From Streptomyces sp. NBC_00306 (GTDB lineage: Bacteria > Actinomycetota > Actinomycetes > Streptomycetales > Streptomycetaceae): a stretch of DNA of 64,000 nt. This document shows positions 24,449-33,637 of the stretch, piece after piece; position 1 is the first letter of the stretch, and each line of letters opens with the position of its first letter. The stretch spans positions 3,844,001-3,908,000 of the forward strand of contig NZ_CP108032.1 in the NCBI RefSeq assembly GCF_036169555.1, in the 5' to 3' direction. The notes below the pieces were generated by a model. It was given only the letters and a program-made list of their open reading frames with translations, was not told the origin of the DNA and made no database searches. Both the position numbers and the translations under genes were made by a program.

Positions 24449-25008
24449 TTCGGCACCGCTCCGCCCGCGGCAGCCCTGGCCACTACCGCCCTGGTCGTCA
24501 CCGCGGCGAGCCACACGGCGCCGAGGCAGCCGGCCACCGTGCCGCCGGCGTAGGCGAGCGCGAGCCCGGCCTCCTCGCGTTCCAGGAGGTTCCGGAGGTC
24601 CAGGGCGTACGTCGAGAAGGTGGTGAAACCGCCGAGCACCCCGACTCCGACGAACGGCCGGACCAGCGGATGGGCGCGCCGGCCGCCCTCGGCGATCAGC
24701 GCCATCAGGACGCCGATCAGGGCGGACCCCAGCACGTTGATCCAGAACGTCGCCCACGGGAAGGTGCCGTCGGCCGCGGGCCACTGGCGGTTCACCGCGT
24801 GGCGGGCGAGCGCCCCGGCCACACCGCCCGCGGAGATGGCAAGCAGGACGGGAAGACGGTGGCCGCGCGCGGTCTCCGCGCGCTGCTCGGGCACGTGCAG
24901 GTCGACATCCGGGTCGATCGCCTCGGCTGATGCATCAGGCGTACCGGACGCCGCAGCGGCATCTCCCGCCTCAGCGTCTCCCGCACCGGAGGGCGGGTCC
25001 TCGCTCAC
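24445..25008 (-). CDS. crcB: Fluoride exporter CrcB/Fluc, first subunit with acidic N-terminal extension
   Basis: The 187-residue protein has a 50-residue acidic, Ala-rich N-terminal extension before the four-helix CrcB core (about residues 52-180; GGVAGALARHAVNRQW; FPWATFWINVLGSALIG; GGFTTFSTYALDL). With the next gene it should form the fluoride channel in the cytoplasmic membrane. The GTG start at 25008 overlaps the stop of the upstream metallopeptidase gene as GTGA, and its own stop overlaps the next ATG, so the three genes are coupled. I see no fluoride riboswitch upstream of the operon. Confidence 0.9.
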   Translation of the reverse strand: MSEDPPSGAGDAEAGDAAAASGTPDASAEAIDPDVDLHVPEQRAETARGHRLPVLLAISAGGVAGALARHAVNRQWPAADGTFPWATFWINVLGSALIGVLMALIAEGGRRAHPLVRPFVGVGVLGGFTTFSTYALDLRNLLEREEAGLALAYAGGTVAGCLGAVWLAAVTTRAVVARAAAGGAVPK

Positions 25009-25355
25009 CCGTACCCCAGTGCGTGCAGCCGCTCGTCGTCGATGCCGAAGTGGTGCGCGATCTCGTGCACGACCGTGATCTCAGTCTCCTCGACCACGTC
25101 CTGCCGGGTCTCGCTGATCCGCAGCGTGGGCCCCCGGTAGATCGTGATCCGGTCCGGCAGCACCCCCGCGTACCACTCGCCGCGGTCGGTGAGCGGCGTC
25201 CCCTCGTACAGCCCGAGCAGCTCGGGGTCGTCCGCGGGCGGCTCGTCCTCGACGAACACCGCGACGTTGTCCATCAGCCGCGTCAGCTCCGGCGGGATCC
25301 TGTCCAGGGCCTCGGCGACCAGTTCCTCGAACTCCTCGCGCGTCATCTCCAGCAC
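25005..25355 (-). CDS. Small zincin-type metallopeptidase
   Basis: The 116-residue protein carries the zinc-binding motif HEIAHHFGIDDERL (about residues 97-110), the HExxH-x-x-G/D pattern of minimal gluzincin or metzincin-like peptidases, widely conserved in Actinobacteria as a metallopeptidase family protein. The substrate is unknown. There is no signal peptide. GTG 25355 (giving MLEMTREEFEELV) fits the conserved family start; there is no ribosome-binding site, but a GACAAT lies 6 nt upstream and could be a -10 box for a leaderless transcript. It heads the crcB operon and is divergent from the phosphoesterase. Confidence 0.82.
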   Translation of the reverse strand: MLEMTREEFEELVAEALDRIPPELTRLMDNVAVFVEDEPPADDPELLGLYEGTPLTDRGEWYAGVLPDRITIYRGPTLRISETRQDVVEETEITVVHEIAHHFGIDDERLHALGYG

Positions 25356-25490
25356 GTGGCCATTGTCACGTACGCCGTCCGGCCGGTCGCCCCGGGCCGG
25401 GCCGCTCGGCCGGCCCGGGTGCCTCCGAGCCCTCCCCGTACGCCCGGCCGGCCCGGCATGCCGCCCCGCATCACTGGGCATACGCGCCCA

Positions 25491-27044
25491 ATGGCACGCA
25501 AGGTCCCGGAACCGGTCCGAGCCGCGACGACACGGCTGCAACGCCTCTATCGCTCCCGCCACACCGAACCGACCAGCGCCCTCGTCCATACGCCGCACCC
25601 GTGGGCCCGCGCACTGGGACTGACCGTCGTCGTGCTGTTCGGCGCCTGGCTCGGCCTGCTGATCGTCGGCAGCGTCCGCACCCCGGTCGGGCCGATGAAC
25701 ACGAGCATGACGCTGCGCCCGGACCTGACCGGCGGCACGAAGATCAACGTCTCGCCGCTGGGCGCCCTCGAACTCGACTCCCATGTGGCACCCATCCGGC
25801 TGGACGTGGACGTCGACCAGCTCGACCCGGTGCGTTCCCAGGCACTGGTCGAACACCCCGAACGGCTCGCCGGCCTCCAGGACGAGGTCGCCAGCGACGT
25901 GGCCGACGGCACCACCGAACTGGCCGTGCGCTCCTGCGTCGCCGTCGTCTCCGGCGCCACCGCCCTCGGCCTCGCCGTCTACCGCCGCCCGCGCCGCGCC
26001 CTCGCCGCCGGCGGCCTGGCCCTGGCGCTGCTGGCGGCCTCCGGTGTCTCCGCGTACGCCACCTGGAACCCGAAGTCCGTCCTGGAGCCGAAGTTCTCCG
26101 GGCTGCTCTCCAGCGCCCCGTCACTGGTCGGCAACGCCCGCTCCATCGTCACCGAATTCGACGTCTACCAGCAGGAGTTGGCCCGCCTGGTCACCAATGT
26201 GACCAAGCTGTACGACGCGACGTCGACCCTGCCCACCTATCAGCCGGACCCGCTGAGCATGCGGGTGCTGCACGTTTCCGACATCCATCTCAACCCGGCG
26301 TCGTGGCACATCATCAGCTCGCTGGTGGAGCAGTACGACATCGACGTGATCATCGACTCCGGCGACACGATGGACCACGGAACGGCTGCCGAGAACGGCT
26401 TCCTGGACCCCATCCGGGATCTCGGCGCCCCCTATGTGTGGGTCCGCGGAAACCACGACTCCGACGTCACACAGGCGTACCTCTCCCGGATGAAGAACGT
26501 CCACGTCCTCGACAACGGCAGGGCCGTCACGGTCAACGGGGTGCGGATCGCGGGCAGCGGGGACCCCCAGTTCACCCCGGACCGCTCGGTCGTCGCCCAG
26601 GGCGACCCGGCCGAACGCATGACCGGCATCCGCCTCGCCTCCGCCCTGCGCGACCAGGAACGGGCGGGCACGCCGGTGGACATCGCGGTCGCCCACAACC
26701 CGGTGGCGGCCCGCCAGACCGACGGCACGGTCCCGCTCGTCCTGGCCGGCCATGTCCACCGCCGCCAGACGGAGGTGATGAAACTCGGCACACGGCTGAA
26801 GATCGAGGGCTCGACGGGCGGCGGCGGCCTGCGGGCCGTGCAGAACGAGAAGCCGGAGAAGGTGCGGGCCTCGCTGCTCTATCTGGACCGCTCGACGAGG
26901 AAGCTCCAGGCGTGGGACGAGATCACGCTGGGCGGCCTGGGACTGACGACGGCCGAGGTCAGCCGCCATCTCCCGGAGGACAACCAGCCGGGTGCGGTGC
27001 CGTCCCCGAGCGTCTCCTCACCCTCCCCCTCGGCGACCCCCTAA
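25491..27044 (+). CDS. Membrane metallophosphoesterase
   Basis: The 517-residue protein has a membrane segment at about 42-65, a second pair of hydrophobic segments at about 145-190, and a calcineurin-like phosphoesterase domain from about 260. The metal-binding motifs are clear: VSDIHL, SGDTMD, RGNHDSD, AHNP and AGHVHRRQ. The active domain probably lies on one face of the membrane after the hydrophobic part. The C-terminus is a Pro/Ser tail. Substrates in this family range from lipids to nucleotides and cannot be read from sequence. The ATG at 25491 lacks a ribosome-binding site. tRNA genes follow after 80 nt. Confidence 0.85.
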   Translation: MARKVPEPVRAATTRLQRLYRSRHTEPTSALVHTPHPWARALGLTVVVLFGAWLGLLIVGSVRTPVGPMNTSMTLRPDLTGGTKINVSPLGALELDSHVAPIRLDVDVDQLDPVRSQALVEHPERLAGLQDEVASDVADGTTELAVRSCVAVVSGATALGLAVYRRPRRALAAGGLALALLAASGVSAYATWNPKSVLEPKFSGLLSSAPSLVGNARSIVTEFDVYQQELARLVTNVTKLYDATSTLPTYQPDPLSMRVLHVSDIHLNPASWHIISSLVEQYDIDVIIDSGDTMDHGTAAENGFLDPIRDLGAPYVWVRGNHDSDVTQAYLSRMKNVHVLDNGRAVTVNGVRIAGSGDPQFTPDRSVVAQGDPAERMTGIRLASALRDQERAGTPVDIAVAHNPVAARQTDGTVPLVLAGHVHRRQTEVMKLGTRLKIEGSTGGGGLRAVQNEKPEKVRASLLYLDRSTRKLQAWDEITLGGLGLTTAEVSRHLPEDNQPGAVPSPSVSSPSPSATP

Positions 27045-27124
27045 ACCGTTTTGGCGATACCTCCCTGCATCCCATATGCTTCTCACGTCCCCGACGCGCT
27101 GCGAGGCGCCCAGGCGGGCCTTTA

Positions 27125-27197
27125 GCCCTCATCGTCTAGTGGCCCAGGACGCCGCCCTTTCAAGGCGGTAGCACGGGTTCGAATCCCGTTGGGGGCA
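27125..27197 (+). tRNA. tRNA-Glu (TTC)
   Basis: Complete cloverleaf with acceptor GCCCTCA / TGGGGGC (one G-T pair), anticodon TTC in loop CTTTCAA and T-loop TTCGAAT. CCA is not encoded. Confidence 0.95.
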
Positions 27198-27235
27198 CGC
27201 ATCACCCTGTGCGAGACTTGTCTCGCACATTGCTT

Positions 27236-27310
27236 GGTCCTGTGGAGCAGTTTGGAGTGCTCGCCACCCTGTCAAGGTGGAGGCCGCGGGTTCAAATCCC
27301 GTCAGGACCG
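27236..27310 (+). tRNA. tRNA-Asp (GTC), copy 1
   Basis: Complete cloverleaf, acceptor GGTCCTG / CAGGACC, anticodon GTC in loop CTGTCAA, discriminator G as expected for tRNA-Asp. An identical 75-nt copy lies at 33638-33712. Confidence 0.95.
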
Positions 27311-27334
27311 CTGTGGTCACGCGAGTGATCGCGT

Positions 27335-27411
27335 GGCTGGGTAGCTCAGTTGGTACGAGCGATCGCCTGAAAAGCGATAGGTCGCCGGTTCGACCCCGGC
27401 CCCAGCCACCA
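27335..27411 (+). tRNA. tRNA-Phe (GAA)
   Basis: Complete cloverleaf with acceptor GGCTGGG / CCCAGCC, anticodon stem ATCGC/GCGAT and loop CTGAAAA giving anticodon GAA. The 3' CCA is encoded. Confidence 0.93.
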
Positions 27412-27414
27412 CCC

Positions 27415-27444
27415 GAAGGCCCCGATCCCCGGATCGGGGCCTTC
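27415..27444 (+). terminator. Terminator of the tRNA-Glu/Asp/Phe cluster
   Basis: A perfect 14-bp stem (GAAGGCCCCGATCC / GGATCGGGGCCTTC) follows tRNA-Phe by 3 nt. The sequence family GAAGGCCC...GGGCCTTC recurs after four tRNA units in this window. It also lies just past the stop of the convergent ccdA-like gene. Confidence 0.88.
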
Positions 27445-27453
27445 GTCGTTCCC

Positions 27454-28278
27454 CTACGCCTCCTCCCGCCTCCGCCACCCCCGTACCCCCAGCACCACCG
27501 CAGCGACCGCGACCACCGCGATCAGCAGGGCCCAGTCCGGGACCGCCCTGCCCACGTCGCCCGCCCACTGTTCCGCGGCGAACGAGTCGTCGACCGACAG
27601 CAGGCCCGGCAGGGCCGTCGCGCCGTCGAAGAGCAGGAACAGCGTGCCGAGGACGACGAAGAACAGGCCCGACGCCAGCGAGGTGGTGTGCAGGTGCAGG
27701 CGGCCGATGGTCAGTGCGCGGCCGCGGAGCCAGCGCCTGCTGCCCAGGTCGTAGCGGTCCCACAGCAGTGCGAGCAGGAACAGCGGGACCGCCATGCCCG
27801 CGGCGTAGACCGCGAGGAGCAGTCCGCCGTAGGCCGGGCTGCCGCTGAGGGCCGACACCGTCAGCACGCTGCCGAGGATGGGGCCCGCGCAGAAGCCGGC
27901 GAGGCCGTAGACCAGGCCCAGGGCGTAGACCGGGAGGGCCGTCGTCGGGCGGATGCGGCCCGAGAGCGCGGCCATCCGGCGGGAGGCGAATCCGAGGCCG
28001 AGGATCTGGGCGAGACCCAGCACGATGATCAGCCAGCCGCCGGTGGTGACCAGCAGGTCACGGTTGCCGTAGAAGAAGCGGCCCGCCAGCGAGCCGGCGG
28101 CGCCGAGCGGGACGAGGGTGGTCGCCAGGCCCGCGTAGAAGATCGCGGTGCGGGCGAGCAGCCTGCCGGCCGAGTCGAGGGAGTACGCGAAGAACGCCGG
28201 GAGCAGCAGTGCGCTGCACGGACTCACCAGAGCGAGCAGGCCGCCGAGGAAGGCGGCCAGATAGCCGAGGTCGGTCAT
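27454..28278 (-). CDS. CcdA/DsbD-type transmembrane electron carrier
   Basis: The 274-residue membrane protein has six or more hydrophobic helices, with the redox Cys pair of CcdA in SPCSALLLPAF (about residue 20) and GFCAGPILGS (about residue 129). CcdA moves reducing equivalents from cytoplasmic thioredoxin to extracytoplasmic thiol proteins, for example in cytochrome c maturation or disulfide isomerization. ATG 28278 overlaps the stop of the upstream DsbA-like gene as ATGA, so the two proteins are co-translated and likely partners. Confidence 0.9.
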   Translation of the reverse strand: MTDLGYLAAFLGGLLALVSPCSALLLPAFFAYSLDSAGRLLARTAIFYAGLATTLVPLGAAGSLAGRFFYGNRDLLVTTGGWLIIVLGLAQILGLGFASRRMAALSGRIRPTTALPVYALGLVYGLAGFCAGPILGSVLTVSALSGSPAYGGLLLAVYAAGMAVPLFLLALLWDRYDLGSRRWLRGRALTIGRLHLHTTSLASGLFFVVLGTLFLLFDGATALPGLLSVDDSFAAEQWAGDVGRAVPDWALLIAVVAVAAVVLGVRGWRRREEA

Positions 28279-29012
28279 CGGGCGGCCTTCGCCGCCGCGT
28301 CGACCGCCTCGGTGAACGTCCGCTCCGACTGCGCGCCCGCGATCGGCCGGCCGTTGATCAGGAAGGACGGCGTCGAGGTGGCGCCGAGACCGTACGCCTC
28401 GTCCTGGTCCTTCTTCACCGCCTTCTTCGCGGCGGCGCTGTCCACGTCGCGGCCGAAGCGGGCGAGGTCCTTCACCCCGGCCTCGCGCGCCAGCGCCTCC
28501 AGCCGGTCGCCGGTGAAGCCCTTCTCCTTGGCGCCCTCGGCGTACGCGGCGGCGTGGAACTGCCAGAACCGGCCCTGCTGTCCGGCCGCCCAGGCGGCGC
28601 GTGCGGCGGACTCGGACTCCGCGCCGAAGATCGGGAAGTTGCGCCACTCGATGCGCAGGACACCCGCGTCGACGTACTTCTTCACCAGCGCCGGTTCGGT
28701 GTCGCGGGCGAACTTGCCGCAGTAGCCGCACTTGAAGTCGGCGTACTCGACCATCACGACGGGCGCGTCCGCGCGGCCCATGGCGAGGGGGTCACCGGCG
28801 TCGCGGCGGGCGAGTTTCACCAGTTCGGGATAGGTGCCGGCGCCCGGTTCTGCGGACACCTCGGCGGCGGGGCCGGATTTCGAGGGCGACTGAGGTCGGG
28901 TGGCGGTGTACGAGGCGAAGCCGAGCAGCAGCGCGGCGACGAGCACACCCGCGGCGATGGCGACGGTCGTGCCGGAGGGCCGGGACGATCGGGCAGAGGG
29001 GGAGGAAGGCAT
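28275..29012 (-). CDS. DsbA-like membrane-anchored thiol-disulfide oxidoreductase
   Basis: The 245-residue protein has one N-terminal membrane segment (TVAIAAGVLVAALLLGFAS, residues 15-33) and a thioredoxin-fold DsbA domain outside the membrane (about 70-240). The active site is CGYC in YADFKCGYCGKFARDTEP, and the cis-Pro is in GATSTPSFLINGRPI. It should form or shuffle disulfides in exported proteins. The ATG at 29012 has AGGAG about 12 nt upstream. It is coupled to the downstream CcdA-type gene, which could keep its active site reduced. Confidence 0.92.
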   Translation of the reverse strand: MPSSPSARSSRPSGTTVAIAAGVLVAALLLGFASYTATRPQSPSKSGPAAEVSAEPGAGTYPELVKLARRDAGDPLAMGRADAPVVMVEYADFKCGYCGKFARDTEPALVKKYVDAGVLRIEWRNFPIFGAESESAARAAWAAGQQGRFWQFHAAAYAEGAKEKGFTGDRLEALAREAGVKDLARFGRDVDSAAAKKAVKKDQDEAYGLGATSTPSFLINGRPIAGAQSERTFTEAVDAAAKAAR

Positions 29013-29091
29013 GGTGGTTCGGTACTCCTGAGCGAGAAGAAACAGCGAGAAGGACGCCGTGAACGGACACGCGCGAGCGGCCCGTCGCCTT

Positions 29092-29454
29092 CTAGACGCG
29101 CAGGACGGACAGATCCACCGGGGTGGGCGGGGCGGGTGGCGGCGGGGCCCGGTCGGGAGTGATGACCGGGGTCGCGGCGGTCAGGACCGGGCCCGTGAAG
29201 CAGGGCGCGTCATGCGGCGCCGGCAGCAGTTCGTACGCCGCCGAGCCGCGCGGCGGGGTCGCGGGATGCGCCCCCCGGTCCCCGTCCGGCGCCCCCTTGC
29301 CGCATCCGGGCGCCTGCCCCTGCGCGGTCACCACGATCACGTCGTCGGCGGGGTTCGCGTACGACGGGGAGCACAGGAGCAGCGCGAAGAGCATGCCCAG
29401 CAACGCGGTCGCGGTCACCGCGGAGCGGTACCGGCGGTGGCGGCCGATGGGCAT
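29092..29454 (-). CDS. Hypothetical exported protein upstream of dsbA-like gene
   Basis: The 120-residue protein begins with a basic stretch (MPIGRHRRYR) and a hydrophobic segment (TATALLGMLFALLLCS) that ends near PSYA, a likely signal peptide cleavage site at about residue 33. The mature part has two Cys (GCGKG and APCFTG) and a Pro-rich tail. Two Cys in a small exported protein next to a disulfide-forming enzyme would suit a substrate, but this is inference. I do not recognise a family. It lies 79 nt upstream of the dsbA-like gene on the same strand. Confidence 0.6.
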   Translation of the reverse strand: MPIGRHRRYRSAVTATALLGMLFALLLCSPSYANPADDVIVVTAQGQAPGCGKGAPDGDRGAHPATPPRGSAAYELLPAPHDAPCFTGPVLTAATPVITPDRAPPPPAPPTPVDLSVLRV

Positions 29455-29564
29455 GAACGTGCGGCCCTTCGTGGGGAGGTGAACGGATCTGCTCCATACT
29501 GCACCAGCTTGTGGGCGAAATGCGTTCGCCAGTGCTTTCCCGGGGGTGCGATCCTGGGATCCGT

Positions 29565-32500
29565 ATGTCTACTTCCTTCGCCGACCTTCAGACCCTCCTG
29601 GCCGGGGCATCGCTGCGCGACGCCCACCGGCTGGGCCGTCGTCTCGAAGGCGCCCGCCGCATCCGTAAGCCCGAGGCGCGGCAGGCCGTGCTGGACGAGA
29701 TCGCCGCCGAGGCCGAGCAGTCCGCTGCCCGCACCGCCCGGCGCGCGGAGCGCATGCCCGCGATCACGTACCCCGAGCAGCTGCCCGTCAGCCAGAAGCG
29801 GGACGAGATCCTGGAGGCGATACGGGACCACCAGGTCGTGATCGTCGCGGGCGAGACCGGCTCGGGAAAGACGACGCAGATCCCCAAGATCTGTATGGAG
29901 CTCGGCCGGGGCGTGCGCGGCATGATCGGCCATACGCAGCCGAGACGGATCGCCGCCCGGACGGTCGCGGAACGGGTCGCCGAGGAGCTGAACACGCCGC
30001 TCGGCGAGGCCGTCGGCTGGAAGGTCCGCTTCACGGACCAGGTCAGCGGCAACACCTTCGTCAAGCTGATGACGGACGGCATCCTCCTCGCGGAGATCCA
30101 GACGGACCGCGAGCTGCGCGCGTACGACACGATCATCATCGACGAGGCCCACGAGCGGTCCCTCAACATCGACTTCCTGCTCGGCTATCTCGCCCAGCTG
30201 CTGCCCAAGCGCCCCGACCTCAAGGTCGTCATCACCTCCGCGACCATCGACCCGGAGCGGTTCTCGCGCCACTTCGGGGACGCCCCGATCGTCGAGGTCA
30301 GCGGGCGTACGTACCCGGTCGAGGTGCGCTACCGGCCCCTTCTCGAGGAAGAGGGCGACGACAGCGACCGCGACCAGATCACCGCGATCACGGACGCCGT
30401 CGAGGAGCTCCAGGGCGAGGGCAAGGGCGACATCCTCGTCTTCCTCTCCGGTGAGCGGGAGATCCGCGACACCGCGGACGCGCTCAACAAGAAGCAGTAC
30501 CGATTCACCGAGGTGCTCCCCCTGTACGCGCGGCTCTCGCACGCCGAGCAGCACCGCGTCTTCCAGCCGCACACCGGCCGCCGGATCGTGCTCGCCACGA
30601 ACGTCGCCGAGACCTCGCTGACCGTCCCGGGCATCAAGTACGTGATCGACCCGGGCACCGCCCGTATCTCCCGCTACAGCCATCGCACCAAGGTCCAGCG
30701 GCTGCCGATCGAGGCGGTCAGCCAGGCCAGCGCCAACCAGCGCAAGGGCCGTTGCGGCCGTACCTCCGACGGCATCTGCATCCGGCTGTACTCCGAGGAC
30801 GACTTCGAGTCCCGTCCCGAGTTCACCGACGCCGAGATCCTGCGGACCAACCTGGCCTCCGTCATCCTCCAGATGACCGCCGCCGGCCTCGGGGACATCG
30901 AGAAGTTCCCCTTCATCGACCCGCCGGACCACCGCAACATCCGCGACGGTGTGCAGCTTCTCCAGGAACTGGGCGCGTTCGACCCTGCCCAGAAGGACCC
31001 GAAGAAGAAGCTGACCCAGCTCGGCCGCAAGCTCTCGCAGCTGCCCGTGGACCCGCGGCTGGCCCGGATGGTCGTGGAGGCCGAGAAGAACGGCTGCGTA
31101 CGCGAGGTCATGGTGATCGCGGCCGCGCTCTCCATCCAGGACCCGCGCGAGCGACCCGCCGAGAAGCAGACCCAGGCCGATCAGCAGCACGCGCGCTTCA
31201 AGGACGAGACGTCCGACTTCCTCGCCTTCCTCAATCTCTGGCGCTATGTCCGCGAGCAGCAGAAGGAGCGCGGCTCCTCCAGCTTCCGCCGGATGTGCAA
31301 GCAGGAGTATCTGAACTTCCTGCGCATCCGCGAATGGCAGGACATCTACGCCCAGCTGCGCCAGGTCACCAAGTCCATGGGCATCGAGGTGAACGAGGAC
31401 GACGCGCCCGAGACCAGCGTCCACATCTCGCTGCTGGCCGGCCTGCTGTCGCACATCGGCCTCAAGGACACCGACAACAAGAACGAGTACCTGGGTGCGC
31501 GCGGCGCCAAGTTCGCGGTCTTCCCCGGCTCGGCGCTGTTCAAGAAGCCGCCGCGGTTCGTGATGTCGGCCGAGCTGGTGGAGACGTCCCGGCTGTGGGC
31601 GCGGGTCAACGCCAAGGTCGAACCGGAGTGGATCGAACCGCTCGCGCAGCATCTGCTCAAGCGCACCTACAGCGAGCCGCACTGGGAGAAGGACCAGGCG
31701 GCCGTGATGGCGTTCGAGAAGGTCACGCTGTACGGCGTGCCGATCGTCGCCCAGCGGAAGGTCAACTACGGGCGCATCGACCCGGAGACCTCCCGCGACC
31801 TGTTCATCCGCAACGCCCTGGTCGAGGGCGACTGGCGCACGCACCACAAGTTCTTCGCGGACAACCGCAAGCTGCTGACCGAGGTCGAGGAGCTCGAGCA
31901 CCGGGCCCGCCGGCGCGACATCCTCGTGGACGACGAGACGCTGTTCGACTTCTACGACCAGCGCATCCCCGAACACGTGGTGTCCGGCGCGCACTTCGAC
32001 TCGTGGTGGAAGCACAAGAAGCGCGAGGAGCCCGAACTCCTCGACTTCGAGCGCGAGATGCTCATCAACGAGAAGGCCGCGGGGGTCACGAAGGACGACT
32101 ATCCGGACTCCTGGAGGCAGGGTCCGCTGAAGTTCCGGGTGACGTACCAGTTCGAGCCCGGGGCCGACGCCGACGGTGTGACCGTCCACATCCCCCTCCA
32201 GGTGCTCAACCAGGTCACGGACGAGGGCTTCGACTGGCAGATCCCGGGCCTGCGCGAAGAGGTCGTCATCGAGCTGATCCGCTCCCTGCCGAAACCGGTC
32301 CGCCGCCACTACGTTCCCGCGCCGAACTACGCGAAGGCGTTCCTGGAGAGGGCCGTGCCCCTTCAGGAGCCGCTGCCCGTGACGCTGGCGCGTGAGCTCA
32401 AGCGCATGGTGGGGGTGCCGGTCGGCGCCGAGGACTTCGATCTCACCCGGGTCCCGGACCACTTGAAGATCACGTTCCGGATCGTCGACGAGCGCCGCCG

Positions 32501-33494
32501 CAAGCTGGCCGAGGACAAGGACCTGGAGGCGTTGAAGCTCCAGCTGAAGCCGAAGGCCCGGCAGGCGCTCTCCAAGGCGGCAGCGGCCGCCACGGCGGGC
32601 CCCTCGGGGTCGGGCGAGTCCCTGGAGCGCACCGGTCTGACGGACTGGACGATCGGGACGCTGACGAAGGTCTTCGAGACCCGGCGCGCGGGCCAGCCGG
32701 TGAAGGCGTATCCCGCGCTCGTCGACGAGGGGGACAGCGTCGCCGTACGCCTCTTCGACACCGAGGCGGAGCAGCAGCAGGCGATGTGGCGGGGCACGCG
32801 GAAGCTGATCCTGCTCAACATCCCGGTCAACCCCGCCAAGTTCGCCTCGGACAAGCTGAGCAACCAGCAGAAGCTCGCTCTGTCGGGCAATCCGCACGGT
32901 TCGGTGCAGGCCCTGTTCGACGACTGCGCCACCGCCGCCGCGGACAAGCTGGTCGCGGACCACGGCGGACCGGCATGGGACGAGGAGTCGTACCGGAAGC
33001 TCTACGACAAGGTGCGTGCCGACCTCGTGGACGCGACCGTACGGACGGTGGGCCAGGTGCAGCAGATCCTGGCTGCCTGGCAGGCGTGCGAGCGCCGGCT
33101 GAAGGACACGAAGAGCCCGACCCTCGCCGCCAACGTCCAGGACGTACGGACCCAGCTGGCGGCCCTGATGCCGGCGGGCTTCGTGACCCTCACCGGTCTG
33201 CGCCGTCTTCCGGACCTGATGCGGTATCTGGTCGCCGTGGACCGCAGGCTCCAGCAGATGCCGACGTCGGTGCAGCGCGACACCACGCGCATGGAGAAGG
33301 TCCACGACATGCGGGACGAGTACGCGTGGCTCCTGGAGCAGCTGCCCCAGGGACGGCCGGTGCCGCAGGAGGTCCTGGACATCCGCTGGATGATCGAGGA
33401 GCTGCGGGTGAGCTACTTCGCCCACGCCCTGGGCACCGCGTACCCGGTCTCCGACAAGCGGATCGTGAAGGCGATCGACGCGGCCGCGCCGTGA
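29565..33494 (+). CDS. hrpA: ATP-dependent RNA helicase HrpA (DEAH-box)
   Basis: The 1309-residue protein has the DEAH-box core in its first third (GETGSGKTTQIPK, DEAHERSLNIDFLLGYLAQL, TSATID, ATNVAETSLTVPG, QRKGRCGR), then helicase-associated and OB-fold domains, and the long C-terminal DUF3418 region characteristic of bacterial HrpA. HrpA-type helicases help resolve stalled ribosomes and process mRNA. Length fits the family (about 1300). ATG 29565 (MSTSFADLQTLL) is preferred over the in-frame GTG at 29511. A large open frame on the other strand is only its shadow. Confidence 0.95.
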   Translation: MSTSFADLQTLLAGASLRDAHRLGRRLEGARRIRKPEARQAVLDEIAAEAEQSAARTARRAERMPAITYPEQLPVSQKRDEILEAIRDHQVVIVAGETGSGKTTQIPKICMELGRGVRGMIGHTQPRRIAARTVAERVAEELNTPLGEAVGWKVRFTDQVSGNTFVKLMTDGILLAEIQTDRELRAYDTIIIDEAHERSLNIDFLLGYLAQLLPKRPDLKVVITSATIDPERFSRHFGDAPIVEVSGRTYPVEVRYRPLLEEEGDDSDRDQITAITDAVEELQGEGKGDILVFLSGEREIRDTADALNKKQYRFTEVLPLYARLSHAEQHRVFQPHTGRRIVLATNVAETSLTVPGIKYVIDPGTARISRYSHRTKVQRLPIEAVSQASANQRKGRCGRTSDGICIRLYSEDDFESRPEFTDAEILRTNLASVILQMTAAGLGDIEKFPFIDPPDHRNIRDGVQLLQELGAFDPAQKDPKKKLTQLGRKLSQLPVDPRLARMVVEAEKNGCVREVMVIAAALSIQDPRERPAEKQTQADQQHARFKDETSDFLAFLNLWRYVREQQKERGSSSFRRMCKQEYLNFLRIREWQDIYAQLRQVTKSMGIEVNEDDAPETSVHISLLAGLLSHIGLKDTDNKNEYLGARGAKFAVFPGSALFKKPPRFVMSAELVETSRLWARVNAKVEPEWIEPLAQHLLKRTYSEPHWEKDQAAVMAFEKVTLYGVPIVAQRKVNYGRIDPETSRDLFIRNALVEGDWRTHHKFFADNRKLLTEVEELEHRARRRDILVDDETLFDFYDQRIPEHVVSGAHFDSWWKHKKREEPELLDFEREMLINEKAAGVTKDDYPDSWRQGPLKFRVTYQFEPGADADGVTVHIPLQVLNQVTDEGFDWQIPGLREEVVIELIRSLPKPVRRHYVPAPNYAKAFLERAVPLQEPLPVTLARELKRMVGVPVGAEDFDLTRVPDHLKITFRIVDERRRKLAEDKDLEALKLQLKPKARQALSKAAAAATAGPSGSGESLERTGLTDWTIGTLTKVFETRRAGQPVKAYPALVDEGDSVAVRLFDTEAEQQQAMWRGTRKLILLNIPVNPAKFASDKLSNQQKLALSGNPHGSVQALFDDCATAAADKLVADHGGPAWDEESYRKLYDKVRADLVDATVRTVGQVQQILAAWQACERRLKDTKSPTLAANVQDVRTQLAALMPAGFVTLTGLRRLPDLMRYLVAVDRRLQQMPTSVQRDTTRMEKVHDMRDEYAWLLEQLPQGRPVPQEVLDIRWMIEELRVSYFAHALGTAYPVSDKRIVKAIDAAAP

Positions 33495-33589
33495 CGGACC
33501 CTGGGGCGATCGCCGTGACGAACCCCGTGGCGATCGCCGTGACAAGGCCGTCGCTCACCGTGAGTTCGACCGCCGGGCCCGGCCTGCTG

Positions 33590-33595
33590 TAGAGT
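33590..33595 (+). promoter_or_regulatory. -10 box of tRNA-Asp copy 2
   Basis: TAGAGT lies 42 nt before the mature tRNA. TCGACC at 33566, 18 nt upstream, is a plausible -35 box. Confidence 0.55.
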
Positions 33596-33637
33596 CTCTT
33601 CTCGCAGCACAGCGCACGATTCGGAGCTGCAAAACCT

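Noticed and set aside
24086-25500. A fluoride riboswitch for the crcB operon
   Set aside because: I could not find the conserved crcB-motif pseudoknot core in the short divergent region before the operon.
29415-33545. A 1376-residue open frame antisense to hrpA
   Set aside because: It is a shadow of hrpA. The composition (His, Leu, Val, Gly, Arg rich) is that of reverse-complemented high-GC codons, with no domain.
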